A stretch of 64,000 nt of DNA. It comes from Irpex lacteus (Eukaryota; Basidiomycota; Agaricomycetes; Polyporales; Irpicaceae). The translations under genes were made by a program, and so were the position numbers. The DNA lies in assembly GCA_001986395.2 (NCBI GenBank), contig MQVO02000005.1, positions 1,550,001-1,614,000 on the forward strand. The letters are read 5' to 3'. The notes beneath the pieces are model-generated. The model did not search any database, had not been told where the DNA came from, and worked only from the letters and a program-made list of their open reading frames with translations. This document shows, in pieces, positions 1 through 10,877 of the stretch (position 1 is the first letter of the stretch; each line of letters starts with the position of its first letter).

Positions 1-815
1 CGATGCTCGCGATACAGACCAGCGAGCAAGCGATGCAGCCATCTCGCCCATCATGCCGGAAACCTAGACGGGCAACTCTGGTAATCGTCTGCCCTGTTTC
101 GGCCCCTACCATAGCGGCCCTACATCCAGCGTTCAAGACACATTGGCGCATGACATTGTTGACGGTCTGCGGTAGTCTGCAGTGGGTGTGAGCATGCAAG
201 GCCATCTTCCATGGCTGTTCATTTTGCGGAGAGAAGTGGGCCTGGATTGGTTGTGACGTGAATTGATGGACAACACAAAAGGGGCAACTAGGAAACATCG
301 GCATGACCCGTAACGTTGCCGTGACTTTCCATGTCTTCAGCCCCTCATCCCACTATCCGCATCTGGGCCGCAAGAGCTGCCATTCTCTGACGCAGGCAAT
401 GTTCAACACCCACATTTTCTCTCTTCTGCCTTCAAATGAGCTGAGGCAGCAAGAACCCAGCAGGCTAATTGCCTCACGAGCCTAGCGTGACAGATGGTCA
501 CCCTGTCACGCTTTTATGGTACTAAGTTCGTTCACCGTTGGCCGAATTTGGTTTCTTACCAGTTCAAACCACACGAGGCCACCCATCCCCCCTCCCGCCC
601 TCCTCCCCCCATCTGCCTCCCGAGCCCCCTCAATTCTCGCCTCTTGCGAGAATACAACAAAAATATTGGCTGTCTGTAGCTGCTGCTCTGACCCTCTCCT
701 ATCTCTACCCACGGCCTCATCGACGTCTCGTCAGGGACAACTCGATTAGCCCATCCCAGGTGTTCCAGTATATTATACAGCTTTGCCTCCGACCAAGTTC
801 TCAAATACCCTAGCG
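1..815. other. Upstream region, no gene assigned
   Basis: I see no supportable gene here. Short open frames (3-191, 303-485, 494-679) lack splice context and recognisable motifs. The stretch at about 585-635 is strongly pyrimidine-rich on the + strand, a common feature of fungal core promoters, and fits a promoter and 5' leader for the gene starting at 816. The left edge could contain the end of a gene lying outside the window. Confidence 0.4.
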
Positions 816-2486
816 ATGGAGCCTGTAGAGGAATTTGCTACTGCCGCAGGCTCTCCGGATGGATCAGAGTCTGCCGCCGAGTCCGCAGACGACAGTCAAC
901 TCACAATCAGGATTCCAAACCCGAAGATGTACATGGCGCGTCAGTCACAATGGAAGGGACGGAGGGGTAAGCCTCGATGTGATCATTGCAGAATGAATAA
1001 TCTCAAGGTATGTCCGTTTGCGCTCTCTTTCAGTGGCGGAGTACCGACGGCAGCTAGTGCGACAGAGTTCTTCCCACGTGCAATCACTGCGCTTGGGCAA
1101 ACGGAAGAGAATGCAAGTACACCCCACTCCCGACTCCTGCGCATAGAGGCATACCGAGATGTGACCGCTGTCGCTTGAAGAACCTCAAGGTGTGTGTTCC
1201 GTGATCCCTTGTCAGTGTCTGTTCATCTCATTTTTACCCTAAAGTGCGATAGAAACCTTCCTGTCTGTAATCATTGTGCAGAGGAAAACGAGACAGACTG
1301 CAACTATACCCCTAAGAAGCGGCACAAAGTCCCGTCCGACCACATTACAACTCGCGACCGACCCGTAGCTCCTTATGCTGCCAAGACTGCATCGTTCCTA
1401 GTCTCGGACATGCCATCTGGTTCTGGGCCCCATGGCGAGAATACGGGACATGGTACTGGCAGAAACCACGTGTTCGAGAGCGAAATCCGTACCGAACCGC
1501 AGATTCGCCAATATATCCCGCCCGGCTCCCCCGCCCTGTACGATGGAGAGGATAACACTGATGCACATCACAATGACTATGCATACCAACAAGCAAACAA
1601 CGATGGAAAGTTTACGTGGGTATGTCTTTCATCGTTTCAGACTACTAAAGTGCAATACTACCATACTCACGTCGACCTGTTGTATAGGGCATGATTGTCA
1701 CCACACCACATATTGACCCTTGGACCCATACTGCGTTCTCTCCCTTGCCCGATTCGGTTCTGCAAGCACTTAATGCCGTGAACGCAATCGAGATGCCCAC
1801 GCGACATGCCTTTGAGGAAGCTCTAAGCCGATTTGTCAATGGGCTTTCGCCTGAGCTACGAGAAACTGCCACATTTCCTCCTGAAGTATATGCAGACCTA
1901 GCCCGTGCCGTGTCTGAAGGTCTCGTGGCGGAACTACCGACCCGACTTCGTGTGTGGGCCACATGCCACCATGCGCGTGCAGGTTCAAGGAAGAACCATC
2001 TCATTCTTCTACCTCGTGACGCTTTCTTCAATATGAATCCGGCCGACGAAGAAAAGTTACGCGCCAACTATATCGTGCGCACCGATGGTGAGGCCGGCGC
2101 CATCGCGGACAAGGTTTTGGAGAATCCGTCGAGTGCATTGGAGGCGGCGGCAGTGTTTGAGAGGGTGCCAGTACACAACCAGATCTATGACGTCTTGGTG
2201 TACACGCACCGCAACCATGGTACCTCGTCCACCATGTTGTTCGAAGCGCGGCGAATGGGGATCGTGAGTTGTGATTGTTTGATCTTCCACGTGTGAACCC
2301 TGCTGACATTTTGTCTAGGCGACCATCACGTGGCCCATGGTCGAGATGTTCCTCCGCCTCTGTCCCATGTGCAAGATGCGAGCCAAAGGACAGGCCTCAC
2401 GAGCTGCAGCTGCAGCGGCTGCTGCCGCTACCAACGCTGAAGATGAGCCATCAGCGTCTGGCACTACTCGTGCTACGAAACGATGA
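816..2486 (+). CDS. Tandem Zn2Cys6 regulator with integrase-like HHCC domain
   Basis: Five exons: 816-1007, 1058-1189, 1245-1619, 1688-2263, 2319-2486 (480 aa, all introns phase 0). Exons 1-3 encode two consecutive zinc clusters of spacing CX2CX6CX6CX2CX7C (RCDHCRMNNLK then CDRVLPTCNHC; RCDRCRLKNLK then CDRNLPVCNHC). Each is split by an intron at the same Lys-Cys junction, so the pair looks like an exon duplication. The C-terminal half (exons 4-5) ends in IYDVLVYTHRNHG, about 30 residues, then LCPMCKMRAKG. This HX2H...CX2C layout resembles the zinc-binding N-terminal domain of retroelement integrases. An Ala-rich tail follows. Fungal Zn2Cys6 proteins are DNA-binding transcription factors. The role of the HHCC part is inferred only. 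The start is the first ATG; an upstream TTG is in frame but unlikely. Confidence 0.8.
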
Positions 2487-2739
2487 TCACGCAAAATGGT
2501 GATAACTGAGATCTATTGCTTCCTTTTCTTATCTGTAGAACACATCTCACATCTTGGGTTATATTCGGTGTCTGCATGCGCATGTCGGTAAAGCGTACAT
2601 ACCACCTCCACAGCTTCATTCATTGGTGCTACGTTCTATGACGATACAGTCGTGATTCCCCGCGCAATCATCATTATCTATCTAGTCTGTACATCCTTCG
2701 ATCCACAGTGTGCTAGTAGTATATAAATAGGGCTCATGT
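2487..2739. other. Convergent 3' intergenic region
   Basis: About 250 bp between two convergent genes. It should hold both 3' UTRs; a TATATAAATA stretch near 2720 is AT-rich, but no distinct terminator is visible. Confidence 0.4.
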
Positions 2740-4292
2740 TTATGTGAATCGCTGTACGATGATGGTCGTATCGTCTGTCCACTTCTCCTCCATCTCTACC
2801 GTCAACGTTCGCGATGCCGAGTGTATGTCTCCGCCAATTGCATCTCGGAGAAGCTTGAGAGCGAGGTTCGCCGGCGAACCTCTTTCCTTGTCGATTTCTT
2901 GGCCAATGACCTGCACCCATCGACGTGCTAGACAATCCGTCGAGGGATGCGACGCTTCATTGTGAAGGTCGAAAAGCCCATCTGAACAGGTCATTAGAAA
3001 CACGTCTGTAGATCCTCTGCGCACTTTGTATTGGCGAATGTTGTGGAAATACACGTCAGGCTTTATGGACACATAGGGCGGTGTCCGTATGCGCGGGACG
3101 TATTTTTCGAGGTTATGTGAGTGCATCCAGGGTGCTTCGACGTTCGAGAAGATCTTTTCGGTATATATCCCAGGAAGTTTTAGCCATGCGTCGCCGATAG
3201 CTATCAGAAGAAGAAATAAGGGGTTGCATGAGTCGGACCGGGGCGTTATGATGGCATAAAGTCAATTCGAAGATACGCACCTCGAGTGGGCGCCAGCCAT
3301 CCTAAGACGCGTCCGTCGAGGATACACTCTGGCTCCCCGTTATGCTCGGATCGAATGCGTCGCACTTCGTCGCTATTGCCTCCATTGTGCAGGGCATTAA
3401 TAACCGTGGCTTGCCAGCAAGCACCGTTTCTAGAACCTAACACTAAATTCGTTTTATCCGATGAAACCCCATCCCGAGCAATGTTAGCATGCCTCGAGTG
3501 CGGGATAATGAATGCATGGCTTAATACGATGCTTACCTGCGCACGAGTCCCCGAGATTGGCCACCCAAAGGCTATCGGTATCCTCGTGGAGCAGAGTAAG
3601 GAGGGCTGTAGTACCACCGAGCACGCGAGCTACCGCTGTATACCGTCTGCCTCCGCCTTCTTCGTCATGTATCATTCGCTTTATCTGGGCTTGGCTAGCA
3701 CCAGCGAGAGCCCTCTCTCCACCGGGAAACTGGGCGATAAAGTCTGACATGAGAGCATGATCGATGGCGGTGATAGCTCTCGACAACAACTCCGAGATCG
3801 CCTCCGGGGAGACGGGGCCCCGCATTGTGCAGTGTGTCTCGAGCGACATCCGCAGGGACTCTGGCAGTTTGCGGACGATGTAATCCACTGTATCATGATT
3901 CATGTGACCTGATTAGCGTAAAGAAGAGGATGCCAGCAATATTTGAGAACAGTACGTCAACGGACCAGTAAATTTAGCGTACCATCAAAGATTGCGGTGA
4001 ACGTCCATCTGCCGCCGGCATTCGTCCATGACTGGATCTCGTGGCGGTCTTGGCTTCGTGCATCGTAGGACTTGCACGGCTGAAAAGTGACACTGTCGAT
4101 TTTGCCCTGGGTCACGGTTGGATGCGACATGCGAGCCAACTCCTCCGTTAGAGCAGGCTCGTTCAGAATTCGATATGCCCATTGATGTGGCTCGCCGTGG
4201 CCCATGTCCGTAACGCCAAAGTCTTTGACCTCTTCATACGCAAGTCGTGTGTCCGATATCGTGGCCTGAGGCAGCTGAACAATGTGATGCAT
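2740..4292 (-). CDS. PP2C-family Ser/Thr phosphatase (PDP-like)
   Basis: Four exons on the minus strand: 4292-3983, 3908-3537, 3442-3281, 3200-2740 (434 aa). PP2C motifs appear in order: FTAIFDGH (first metal-binding Asp plus His, restored across intron 1), GGTTALL, ANLGDSCAVLGS (across intron 2), an RTPPYVSIKPDV segment, CSDGLFD (metal Asp), and a terminal DDTTIIVQRF. The TPPY...KP segment is like pyruvate dehydrogenase phosphatase-type PP2Cs, which are Mg/Mn-dependent and often mitochondrial. The usual DGHGG is DGHMN here, and the last motif has Asp-Asp instead of Asp-Asn; both are tolerated in some relatives. The start at 4292 is the best in-frame ATG. A further 5' exon with a targeting peptide is possible, because another ATG frame opens at 4489. 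Confidence 0.8.
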
Positions 4293-5689
4293 GGCGCTGT
4301 TGGTGAGAAGAGTTGGGTATTGCTGGTGAGAGGAATACGGCCAATGAAGGTTGGCGTATTTGTACTGGATCCTTGTGCAATTCGGCGATGCGCAATAAAC
4401 GGCACCCCGACCGCAGCCCGAGCGCTGAGGGGGATAAAGACTACAAGGCCACGAACATAACTCGTATGCGAGGAGATTTCGAAGAACATCTCTCGGCAAA
4501 GGCGACCAACATGCTGCCTGAGGCCCGGTTGCCCAAATATGTATTCGGGAAGGTCCTTCGGTGCCTGGAAAACCTAAGACGCTCCATTCGTCAACTTAAT
4601 TGTGGAAGAGCGATAGGGGAAGCTTCCCCAGCTCAGGTGGTTGACCGCATGTTCTGTGGCACCGGATGAGCTGTGCCAGCACGAACGCAGAATCTGCAGG
4701 GGTGTAAGGCTCGCAATCACGAATGATAGGCAGAAGAAGACCCACCGTATAGTCAATTCGCTACACATCATCGGTTCTTCGTGGGTTATAGATGTTTGAA
4801 TGGCAAAGAGTTCGTGACAGAGTTTCACAGTTGACCGCGGGGGAGGAGCATGGCCTTGTCTAACTCAGTTTACTTCGGATCTTTTCAACTCTGATGGGAG
4901 ACCTTCCAATTGCGGATAGTGGTGTAGTTCGATGATGAGTCAGCCTATGAGCTTGTTCCCTCGAACATGGACTTAAATGTACCGACCAGAAGACCTTCAT
5001 TTTACCTCGTCCAGGGACGCTAGGAAGGCTTCAATGACCTCGTACGTGGCCGCCGAAACCTCGCACTTTGAATAAATCCCCATTTACTTCAGACCGGTAA
5101 GAGCCGAAAATGGCCACCTTTCAAAATCAGCAGGACCTTACGGCAATAGAGACCATCTTCGACAATGGAGAAGGCTGACGGTAACATTCAAGCCGCTGAT
5201 CCAAACAGAGCTTACGCAGCCGTATCATGTACGTGGGTACCGTAGGGCAGGCATCTTCTCGCTGCCGACCGGTAAAGCAGTGTTCGACCAACAGCCTAAT
5301 CACCTACACATGATAACCATGTGTCTCCCGCGGCGTGGGGGTGTGCGCCATACGAGTGCAGTCAATCTCTTTCGTCATGCCACCCCGAGTCAGTTTTCCG
5401 ACAAGCCAATCAAGCGGCCAGAGAACGGTACCGGTAAGGTGCAATAGATCGGTAGTTGTATTGAATGATTCGTTGGTGGTACGCGCGCTGAATGGGAGAT
5501 AGAACAGCAAAGACAGATAGATTGGGAGACAGTAGATATTTTGGCAGATCGTATCACGTTATCACGTCGCATCGAAGCTACGTTTTTCATGGGGGAGACC
5601 AAACCAGTGTACATCTTCAACGTTTCAACGTTCATCGACCGAAGTAGACTGTTTTCGAATCCGAATTTCCGATGGCCAGGTCCGGTAGG
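4293..5689. other. Intergenic, 1.4 kb, no clear gene
   Basis: Only short unsupported frames are present (for example 4574-4828 and 5390-5635 on the minus strand), with no motif or consistent splicing. The right part should include the 3' UTR of the AdoMet decarboxylase gene, and the left part the promoter or 5' exon of the PP2C gene. Confidence 0.4.
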
Positions 5690-7336
5690 CTAGTGGTACA
5701 CTGTGCAGATTGTAGAAGGGGGGACCGGTAGTATGAGTCTAGTATGTTCGACGTCATTGACGAAGCTCGAAGGAAGCAAACGCCAGGTCATATCCTCCGA
5801 ACTCGTAGTTGATTTTGTCTGTACGTCTATACAGTCCCGAGAAGGGGTGGGTGCCCCATGACCATTAACTCCATTGGTGCCATTGATACCGTTGGCAACC
5901 TTTGGCACGGTCAGCGCGGCTCGAAAGGCCCTCTGGGCCGTTTCTACCGCGCTCTCGCCCTCCTCTTCTTCGGCATTCGCGTTGTCTTCGCTCGAAATGA
6001 ACAAGGTTAGGGTCAGCCTTCCAGGCTGGAAGATATTAACAACACGCCGAATTAAGGTCTTTAGGTCGGGAATCTGGCTGCGCTGCGGTGACGGTTGGGT
6101 AGGTAGTGGCACGTTGCATTCGAAGCTAGCGTACGAGTAACCTTCTTCTGGGGTGACATGAATGGTGTAATAGCCCTCTCCGCTACGCGCAAGGTCTTTA
6201 CCCGCGTCTTCGCTCCATTTCAAGAGAGCGTTGGACGAATAGCCGCATGGAAAGAATGAATAGGCATCGAGGCTGGTGATCTGCCTGGGGAAGAGGTCTG
6301 AAATGCCGATGGACGACGATAAGTCTAGCCCGTGTTTTCCGGGGTTAGACTCAACAAGCTCGAGCGAAGAAGCGTGATGGAACTGCTCTCGGGCAGAGGT
6401 CGAGAGCTGCGTCATGAGAATCTCGATCGTATAGTCTTGTTTGATGTAGTCTGCTGGTTCGACTACTTCAGCGTTCTCGTCTGCGTCCGTCAGAGGCATG
6501 GCCGGCGTGACGGGGGAGGAAGGTGCGGTGGATGATGAAGATGAATCCTCGCCAGGCGTGGTAATGTATAGCAGCCAGTGATCTCCGTTGACCTTCCCTA
6601 CAGTGTAAGCCGCACCGTTAGGGAAAATCTGGTCTAGATACTCGACCTCGGCCCTCCAGTCTCTATGGGGCCCCCTCTGGCGTTCGGGAAACATGAAAGC
6701 CTTGCGAGAGTAGAAGCAGCGATAGACTGAAGGAAGGGAGGCGTAAGTGCGCGCGATTTCGAGAATTCGAGGAAGACCGAGGAGATTGAGGGTCGTGCCG
6801 CACGTCTTGAGGATGAGGCGATGCGGAGATACAAATAACGACGATTCACTAATAAGCGGAGAAGGCAAATTAGCACATGTAGCCCGTTCCTATAGATGAG
6901 CGAGGGAGCGCCCTCGTGGTATAGAAGATGAACGACGAGATATTGGGACTGATGCACAGTTCTCTTCTCGCAAAATAACGGCTGGATCCAACAGCAGCTT
7001 TGGATCCCCGAAGCCAAACATAAGCGGTTTCGGTTGTAGGGATCTGCTCTTGGCACAGTATGACACGGAGCCTGTTTTTTTCTTGTATGTTGGGGCTACT
7101 AGACGGACTCACCTGAGGAGATAGGCATCCATCTCGGTGCCCTCGACAACGGACAGGATCTTGCACTTCACGATGTCGAGCATCTCCTCCCACACGGCCC
7201 TGGGCACCTTCCTGAGGCCTAATTTGCCATCGTGTGCTTCGTGGGCATCCGGAAGCTCTGCTGGAGACGGGGCAAACCAGACTTCGAGGAGCTTTTCGGG
7301 CCCTTCGAATGGTCCTGAAGATTGGGTGTTTTCCAT
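5690..7336 (-). CDS. SPE2: S-adenosylmethionine decarboxylase proenzyme
   Basis: Two exons, 7336-7113 and 6848-5690 (460 aa), joined in phase 2 inside the catalytic motif. The enzyme decarboxylates AdoMet to supply aminopropyl groups for spermidine and spermine synthesis. The joined motif reads LLSESSLFVSPHRLILKTC: autocleavage is expected between Glu76 and Ser77, Ser77 becoming the pyruvoyl group. The Cys of LKTCGTT, the FPCGYSSN segment and the His of YYTIHVTPEEGYSYAS match known catalytic and processing residues. The length is larger than the human enzyme because of Ser/Glu-rich insertions near residues 190-215 and 370-385, as in other fungi. The ATG at 7336 is preceded by a short uORF (see 7373-7423). 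It is divergent from the gene at 7762. Confidence 0.95.
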
Positions 7337-7372
7337 GCGTAGGATGCGGACCAAAAATCGGAATTTAGGACG

Positions 7373-7423
7373 CTAGCGCAGAGCCGACTTGTACTGAAGA
7401 GTATGCGGGTTGTGAGGATGCAT
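7373..7423 (-). promoter_or_regulatory. Possible uORF upstream of SPE2
   Basis: On the minus strand an ATG at 7423 opens a 16-codon frame (MHPHNPHTLQYKSALR) closed by TAG, ending 36 bp before the SPE2 ATG. Polyamine-responsive uORFs are known in AdoMet decarboxylase leaders of animals and plants. This peptide is not one I recognise, and whether it lies in the mRNA is untested. A CTTCAG at about 7394-7399 could also be an intron acceptor. Confidence 0.35.
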
Positions 7424-7761
7424 AGAACGGGGAGGGGATGGGGGTTGCTGAGGGACACCCATCGATGCACCCAAATCTCTCTAAAAGTTGTTTTCGGCAA
7501 CTGCCGCCAGAAACAAACCCACGACCTTCTGCCGCGAACTCTCCGTCCCCATCCTCCTCCTCGTCCACGACGACGACGACGACCACCACAACGACGGCAA
7601 AGACTACCTTGCTTGGCTCGAGGACGCCGCGCCCATTCTAGACAAACAGCCACCACCACGCTCTTTTTGTTTCCGAAGCTGGTCTTCGTCTTAGTTCATA
7701 CAACCACAAACTACACATCGTACTTTACTCGCACCTGGTATTCTTGTTCTATCAACACAAG

Positions 7762-8259
7762 ATGGCTTCAGCGGCTTGCCCTGCTCCGTTTCTGCCTCTG
7801 GCGATTCCTATGTCCCCTCTCGTCGGTGGCCCTGGCCTCTCTGAAGACTTCTTCGCCACTCTAGTCGCTCAAGGCACCTTGAAACCCTTGCCTAATCTCT
7901 CTTTCGCGCCTTCAGTGCGCCCCAAGCCAAAGGCATATCCGGCCAATATTTCGACTCAGACAACCCCCACGCTCAAACAGTATCGTCGCTTCGAGAAACC
8001 TCTTCCCTCTGTTCCATCTGTGGCTGTAACGGGCATTCCTCCTCGACAGATAATCTCGCTTCTTGACCTTCTAGAGCGCATGGACAACGATATGGTGAAG
8101 GAAGTGCAACGGGTGCGCGAGAGCATCAAGGAAGCACGGTCGGAGATTGCTGAATATAGAAGTGAGCGCGACGCCAGAGATGGCGAGATGTTGAAACGCA
8201 GGGCTCGGGAAAGGAGGGAGACGAAAGGCGTGGACGACGAGTTCTGGCTCCAGGTGTAG
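7762..8259 (+). CDS. Hypothetical protein with C-terminal coiled coil
   Basis: Single exon of 165 codons from the ATG at 7762; an in-frame TTG at 7744 is less likely. I do not recognise the family. The N-terminal two thirds are Pro-rich and low in secondary structure (SVRPKPKAYPAN, PLPSVPSVAVTGIPPRQ). The C-terminal third, from about LLDLLERMDNDMV, is highly charged and heptad-like with many Arg/Glu, consistent with a helix or coiled coil, and ends in DDEFWLQV. There is no signal peptide or membrane segment. It shares a divergent, CT-rich promoter region with SPE2. Confidence 0.6.
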   Translation: MASAACPAPFLPLAIPMSPLVGGPGLSEDFFATLVAQGTLKPLPNLSFAPSVRPKPKAYPANISTQTTPTLKQYRRFEKPLPSVPSVAVTGIPPRQIISLLDLLERMDNDMVKEVQRVRESIKEARSEIAEYRSERDARDGEMLKRRARERRETKGVDDEFWLQV

Positions 8260-8607
8260 TACTGGTTCATATACGGGACGGACGTGGTGGTCTGCGGCGA
8301 AGACGTCGCCTCCCATTTCAGTACTGTACTGCCCGTGTACTATATTTCGCTGCAGTTGTGTATTATCGCGTAATGGGCCGTAGCCGCTATATCAGCCCTT
8401 CGAGGTGTGCAGTGACAAGATTCTGAGTTGCTCAACATGAGCGAACATGTTTATCACAATGTCGCTGCTGCCAGTACTGACCGGACTGCTCAGCCAAGCC
8501 TGCGGAGGACATATCTGGTATGTGGTCACGAGTGCTGATAAAACAGCACAGTTGCCTGCTGTTGTCCTTTTCTTACTTGACAACCAACCACCACAAACAC
8601 CACTGCA

Positions 8608-9177
8608 ATGTGTAAGTCGCTCCTCTCATTGTCTGTTCACTGTGTACTGACATTCGCGTCGTGGGTGTAGCTACATCAGTCGAACCAGCCAACGCCACCG
8701 CCCCCACTCAGGACGCCACCGCGCGCCCGACTCCACTCGCAAGCTGTCCATTGACCCTCAGGCCGTAGAGGTTCTCGAGAAAAGGCTCAATCTGAGGCCC
8801 GACAAGAATGATCTAATCGAGCGCAACATCCTGAAGGGTACGCGAGACAATGTCAATCGATATCACCTCAGCCGCCAACCACTACATCCATACAGATGAC
8901 AAGGTCGCTCCCTCCTTGCAGGCCGCCAGAGACAAGTTGCAGAGGTCTCAGCTTGAGGTCAGTTACGCACCATTCGGATTGTCCTGGCCTGCTCTGATGA
9001 CATCCTGAACATCAGGATAAACTTGACCAGGCCCTTCTGCAACGCCCCAAGCGCGAGGAACTCATCCGCGAGGGGATTCTGGGTACGTGTTATCGATACA
9101 GCTTGTCTCCTCATGTAGACTGCCTGCTAACAACTCGCGTAGCGGAATCCGAGGCGTCTGCTCCTGCTGCTGCCTGA
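8608..9177 (+). CDS. Small RPEL-repeat protein (5' frame uncertain)
   Basis: Probable exons: 8608-8611 (ATG plus one base), 8671-8837, 8896-8957, 9016-9082, 9143-9177. Two RPEL repeats are clear: LEKRLNLRPDKNDLIERNIL and LDQALLQRPKREELIREGIL. RPEL motifs bind G-actin in animals (MRTF, Phactr); fungi encode short RPEL proteins of unclear role. Splices between exons 2-5 keep frame and give ILKDDKVAP and RSQLEDKL. The first exon does not fit: from ATG-T through the acceptor at 8670 the frame reads STSVEPANATAPTQ and then differs by one base from the frame of the first repeat (KLSIDPQAVEV). No alternative AG nearby repairs it. This is a one-base assembly error, a real frameshift, or an unseen start exon. 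Confidence 0.65.
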
Positions 9178-9341
9178 GCCAAATATGCTTTCCCCGAGGC
9201 ATGATATATGTGAACAGCGTGTGCGATTAATGAGAAGCTAGTTAAAGAACCGTGTATTAGTACTTTTGTCCTTGCATTACAAAATGCGAGCATGATAACA
9301 TACCTCTAAATTACGCTCTGTATGAGATAGCACACCAACGC

Positions 9342-10019
9342 CTAGTCCCGACTGCTTCTGCTGTTTCTGTATCTGTCCCGCATCTCCTGGGCCGCCCTCT
9401 TCGTCCCCGCGCTTCCCGCCCATCCCCTCGACCTCAGCCACCCGACCAACCTCGGGGTGACAGCGGCGGTCACGCCCACGCGCACCGGCAGAAACAAAGT
9501 CTTGTGCACCGTGTACGCCAGGACTGCCATGGCCCAGAGCCCCTCCGATCCACCATGGGTAGCAGGCGTGGCACTATCGATGCCTTCCCTTCCTGGCTCG
9601 GTTGGTCTCGAAGGGAACCATGAGACCACAAATTGTTTGGCTGTTGCAGCAATGTGCCCGACATACTCTGCGCCGAGGACGTTTATTCCTGCAAATGCAA
9701 CGCCAAAGTCGAGTATGCCGATGATGAAGTACACTCCCAGTGCATACCACCCATACGACGTAATGAGGTATTTGAGTTTTTGGGAGAACGAAGCGTTTGG
9801 CGGGAGGGTTGAGGACGTTGGCGAGGGTGAGCGAGAGTTTGTGAGGCGGGAAGGAATGTGGTGGAAGAGACGTTTTGAACTGGTTCGCCCGCCTTGTCGT
9901 GTTAGTGAGCCGACAATTGGCTCTGCGGCTGCATAGCGTGATAGAGGGAGAATAGGCGTGGACACCCGTGGCACGAAAGCGCGGAGGATTGGTATCCGGA
10001 AAAGGAGATTGCGGACCAT
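9342..10019 (-). CDS. DUF1279 (FAM210-like) mitochondrial protein
   Basis: Single-exon gene of 225 aa. The N-terminus is Arg/Ser-rich without acidic residues for about 40 positions, as in mitochondrial presequences. The central block SQKLKYLITSYGWYALGVYF, followed by a hydrophobic stretch through the AGINVLGAEY segment, matches the DUF1279/FAM210 signature (an amphipathic helix, then a membrane helix beginning YGWYALGVY). A second hydrophobic stretch (LWAMAVLAYTVHKTLFLPVRVGVTAAVTP, broken by KTLFLPVR) is typical of the family C-terminus. Animal FAM210 proteins act in mitochondrial protein synthesis and membrane function; the fungal role is not established. The tail is basic. Confidence 0.75.
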   Translation of the reverse strand: MVRNLLFRIPILRAFVPRVSTPILPLSRYAAAEPIVGSLTRQGGRTSSKRLFHHIPSRLTNSRSPSPTSSTLPPNASFSQKLKYLITSYGWYALGVYFIIGILDFGVAFAGINVLGAEYVGHIAATAKQFVVSWFPSRPTEPGREGIDSATPATHGGSEGLWAMAVLAYTVHKTLFLPVRVGVTAAVTPRLVGWLRSRGWAGSAGTKRAAQEMRDRYRNSRSSRD

Positions 10020-10262
10020 GAATTATTGTCGTTGATTTCTTGTTGCACAGCGAGAGAGACAGCGATCAGAGGAGTCGGGGTGACGGTGAAGAGCAAGCCA
10101 GATATTTCGACGAAATCAAGACGTCGGCATTGATGCGCGTCACGGCGGCGAACAATGGAGCGCCTGTTAACATTTAGCGCTTACATAAGCAGTCCGTACG
10201 CAGGAGCGTCTCGGGCACCGTGTTCGGCTCGTTCACCATCGCCCTAACACACGCCCTCGACA

Positions 10263-10877
10263 ATGTCCCTCGCCAGGTCTGCCCTGCGCACGCCCAGGAC
10301 ACTCACTCACTCTTTTGTCGCCCTCAGGAGGCCTGCGTCCACCGCTGCGCACGAAGACCACCACGACCACGACCATCACCACCATGAGGACAATACCGTC
10401 TACCCTCAAGAAAGTATGCACAGCGGATAACACAGGCTATACGAGGGGACATTTACTCACAATATATTTGTTGCAGGCTTTGTAACCAAGAGTTGGCGCA
10501 ACTGGGCGATCGGTGGACTCGCAGCCGCCCTCTTCTACAAGTTCGCGCCCGCACCGGGCGACGACGCCTACCTCACCCGCTGGATCTCACTCTACCAGAT
10601 TGACAAGTCTCTATGGACGGACTTGAACAACAAACATTTGGCGTTGAGTGCGGAGGGGCAAATAAACAACTTGATTTTGGCGGACGCGAAGAAGCCACAA
10701 GTGCATCGGCTAAGGTTCCCTCAGTGCGTATCGAGGTTTTGCATCAAGAGAACCCGAATGGGGCTAACATGCTGTTTTGCGTATTTTAGGAAACTGGAGC
10801 AGCACTCTGCGCATCTTGTACCTGTTGGTCAGGACCTCAGTACGTCGGGCGTGGAGTCGAAGAGCGAAGGGTCATAG
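10263..10877 (+). CDS. Putative mitochondrial complex I accessory subunit (17.8 kDa-like)
   Basis: Three exons, 10263-10413, 10477-10723, 10790-10877 (161 aa). The N-terminus is Arg/Ser/Thr-rich (presequence-like), followed by a His-rich run at residues 31-42, one hydrophobic helix (WAIGGLAAALFYKFAP) and a soluble part with DDAYLTRWISLYQ, then NKHLALSAEGQINNLILAD and HRLRFPQ. The TRW...W..N..H pattern after a single membrane helix is what I recall for the fungal NADH:ubiquinone oxidoreductase 17.8 kDa subunit, so I assign it tentatively to the complex I membrane arm. The His-rich stretch could be metal-binding but lies close to the cleavable region. Splice phases are consistent throughout. 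Confidence 0.55.

Noticed and set aside
7365..7659. Minus-strand and plus-strand frames with Val, Asp or Thr runs between SPE2 and the gene at 7762
   Set aside because: They come from a GAC/CAC-rich leader segment; no homology-like content and no splicing into either gene.
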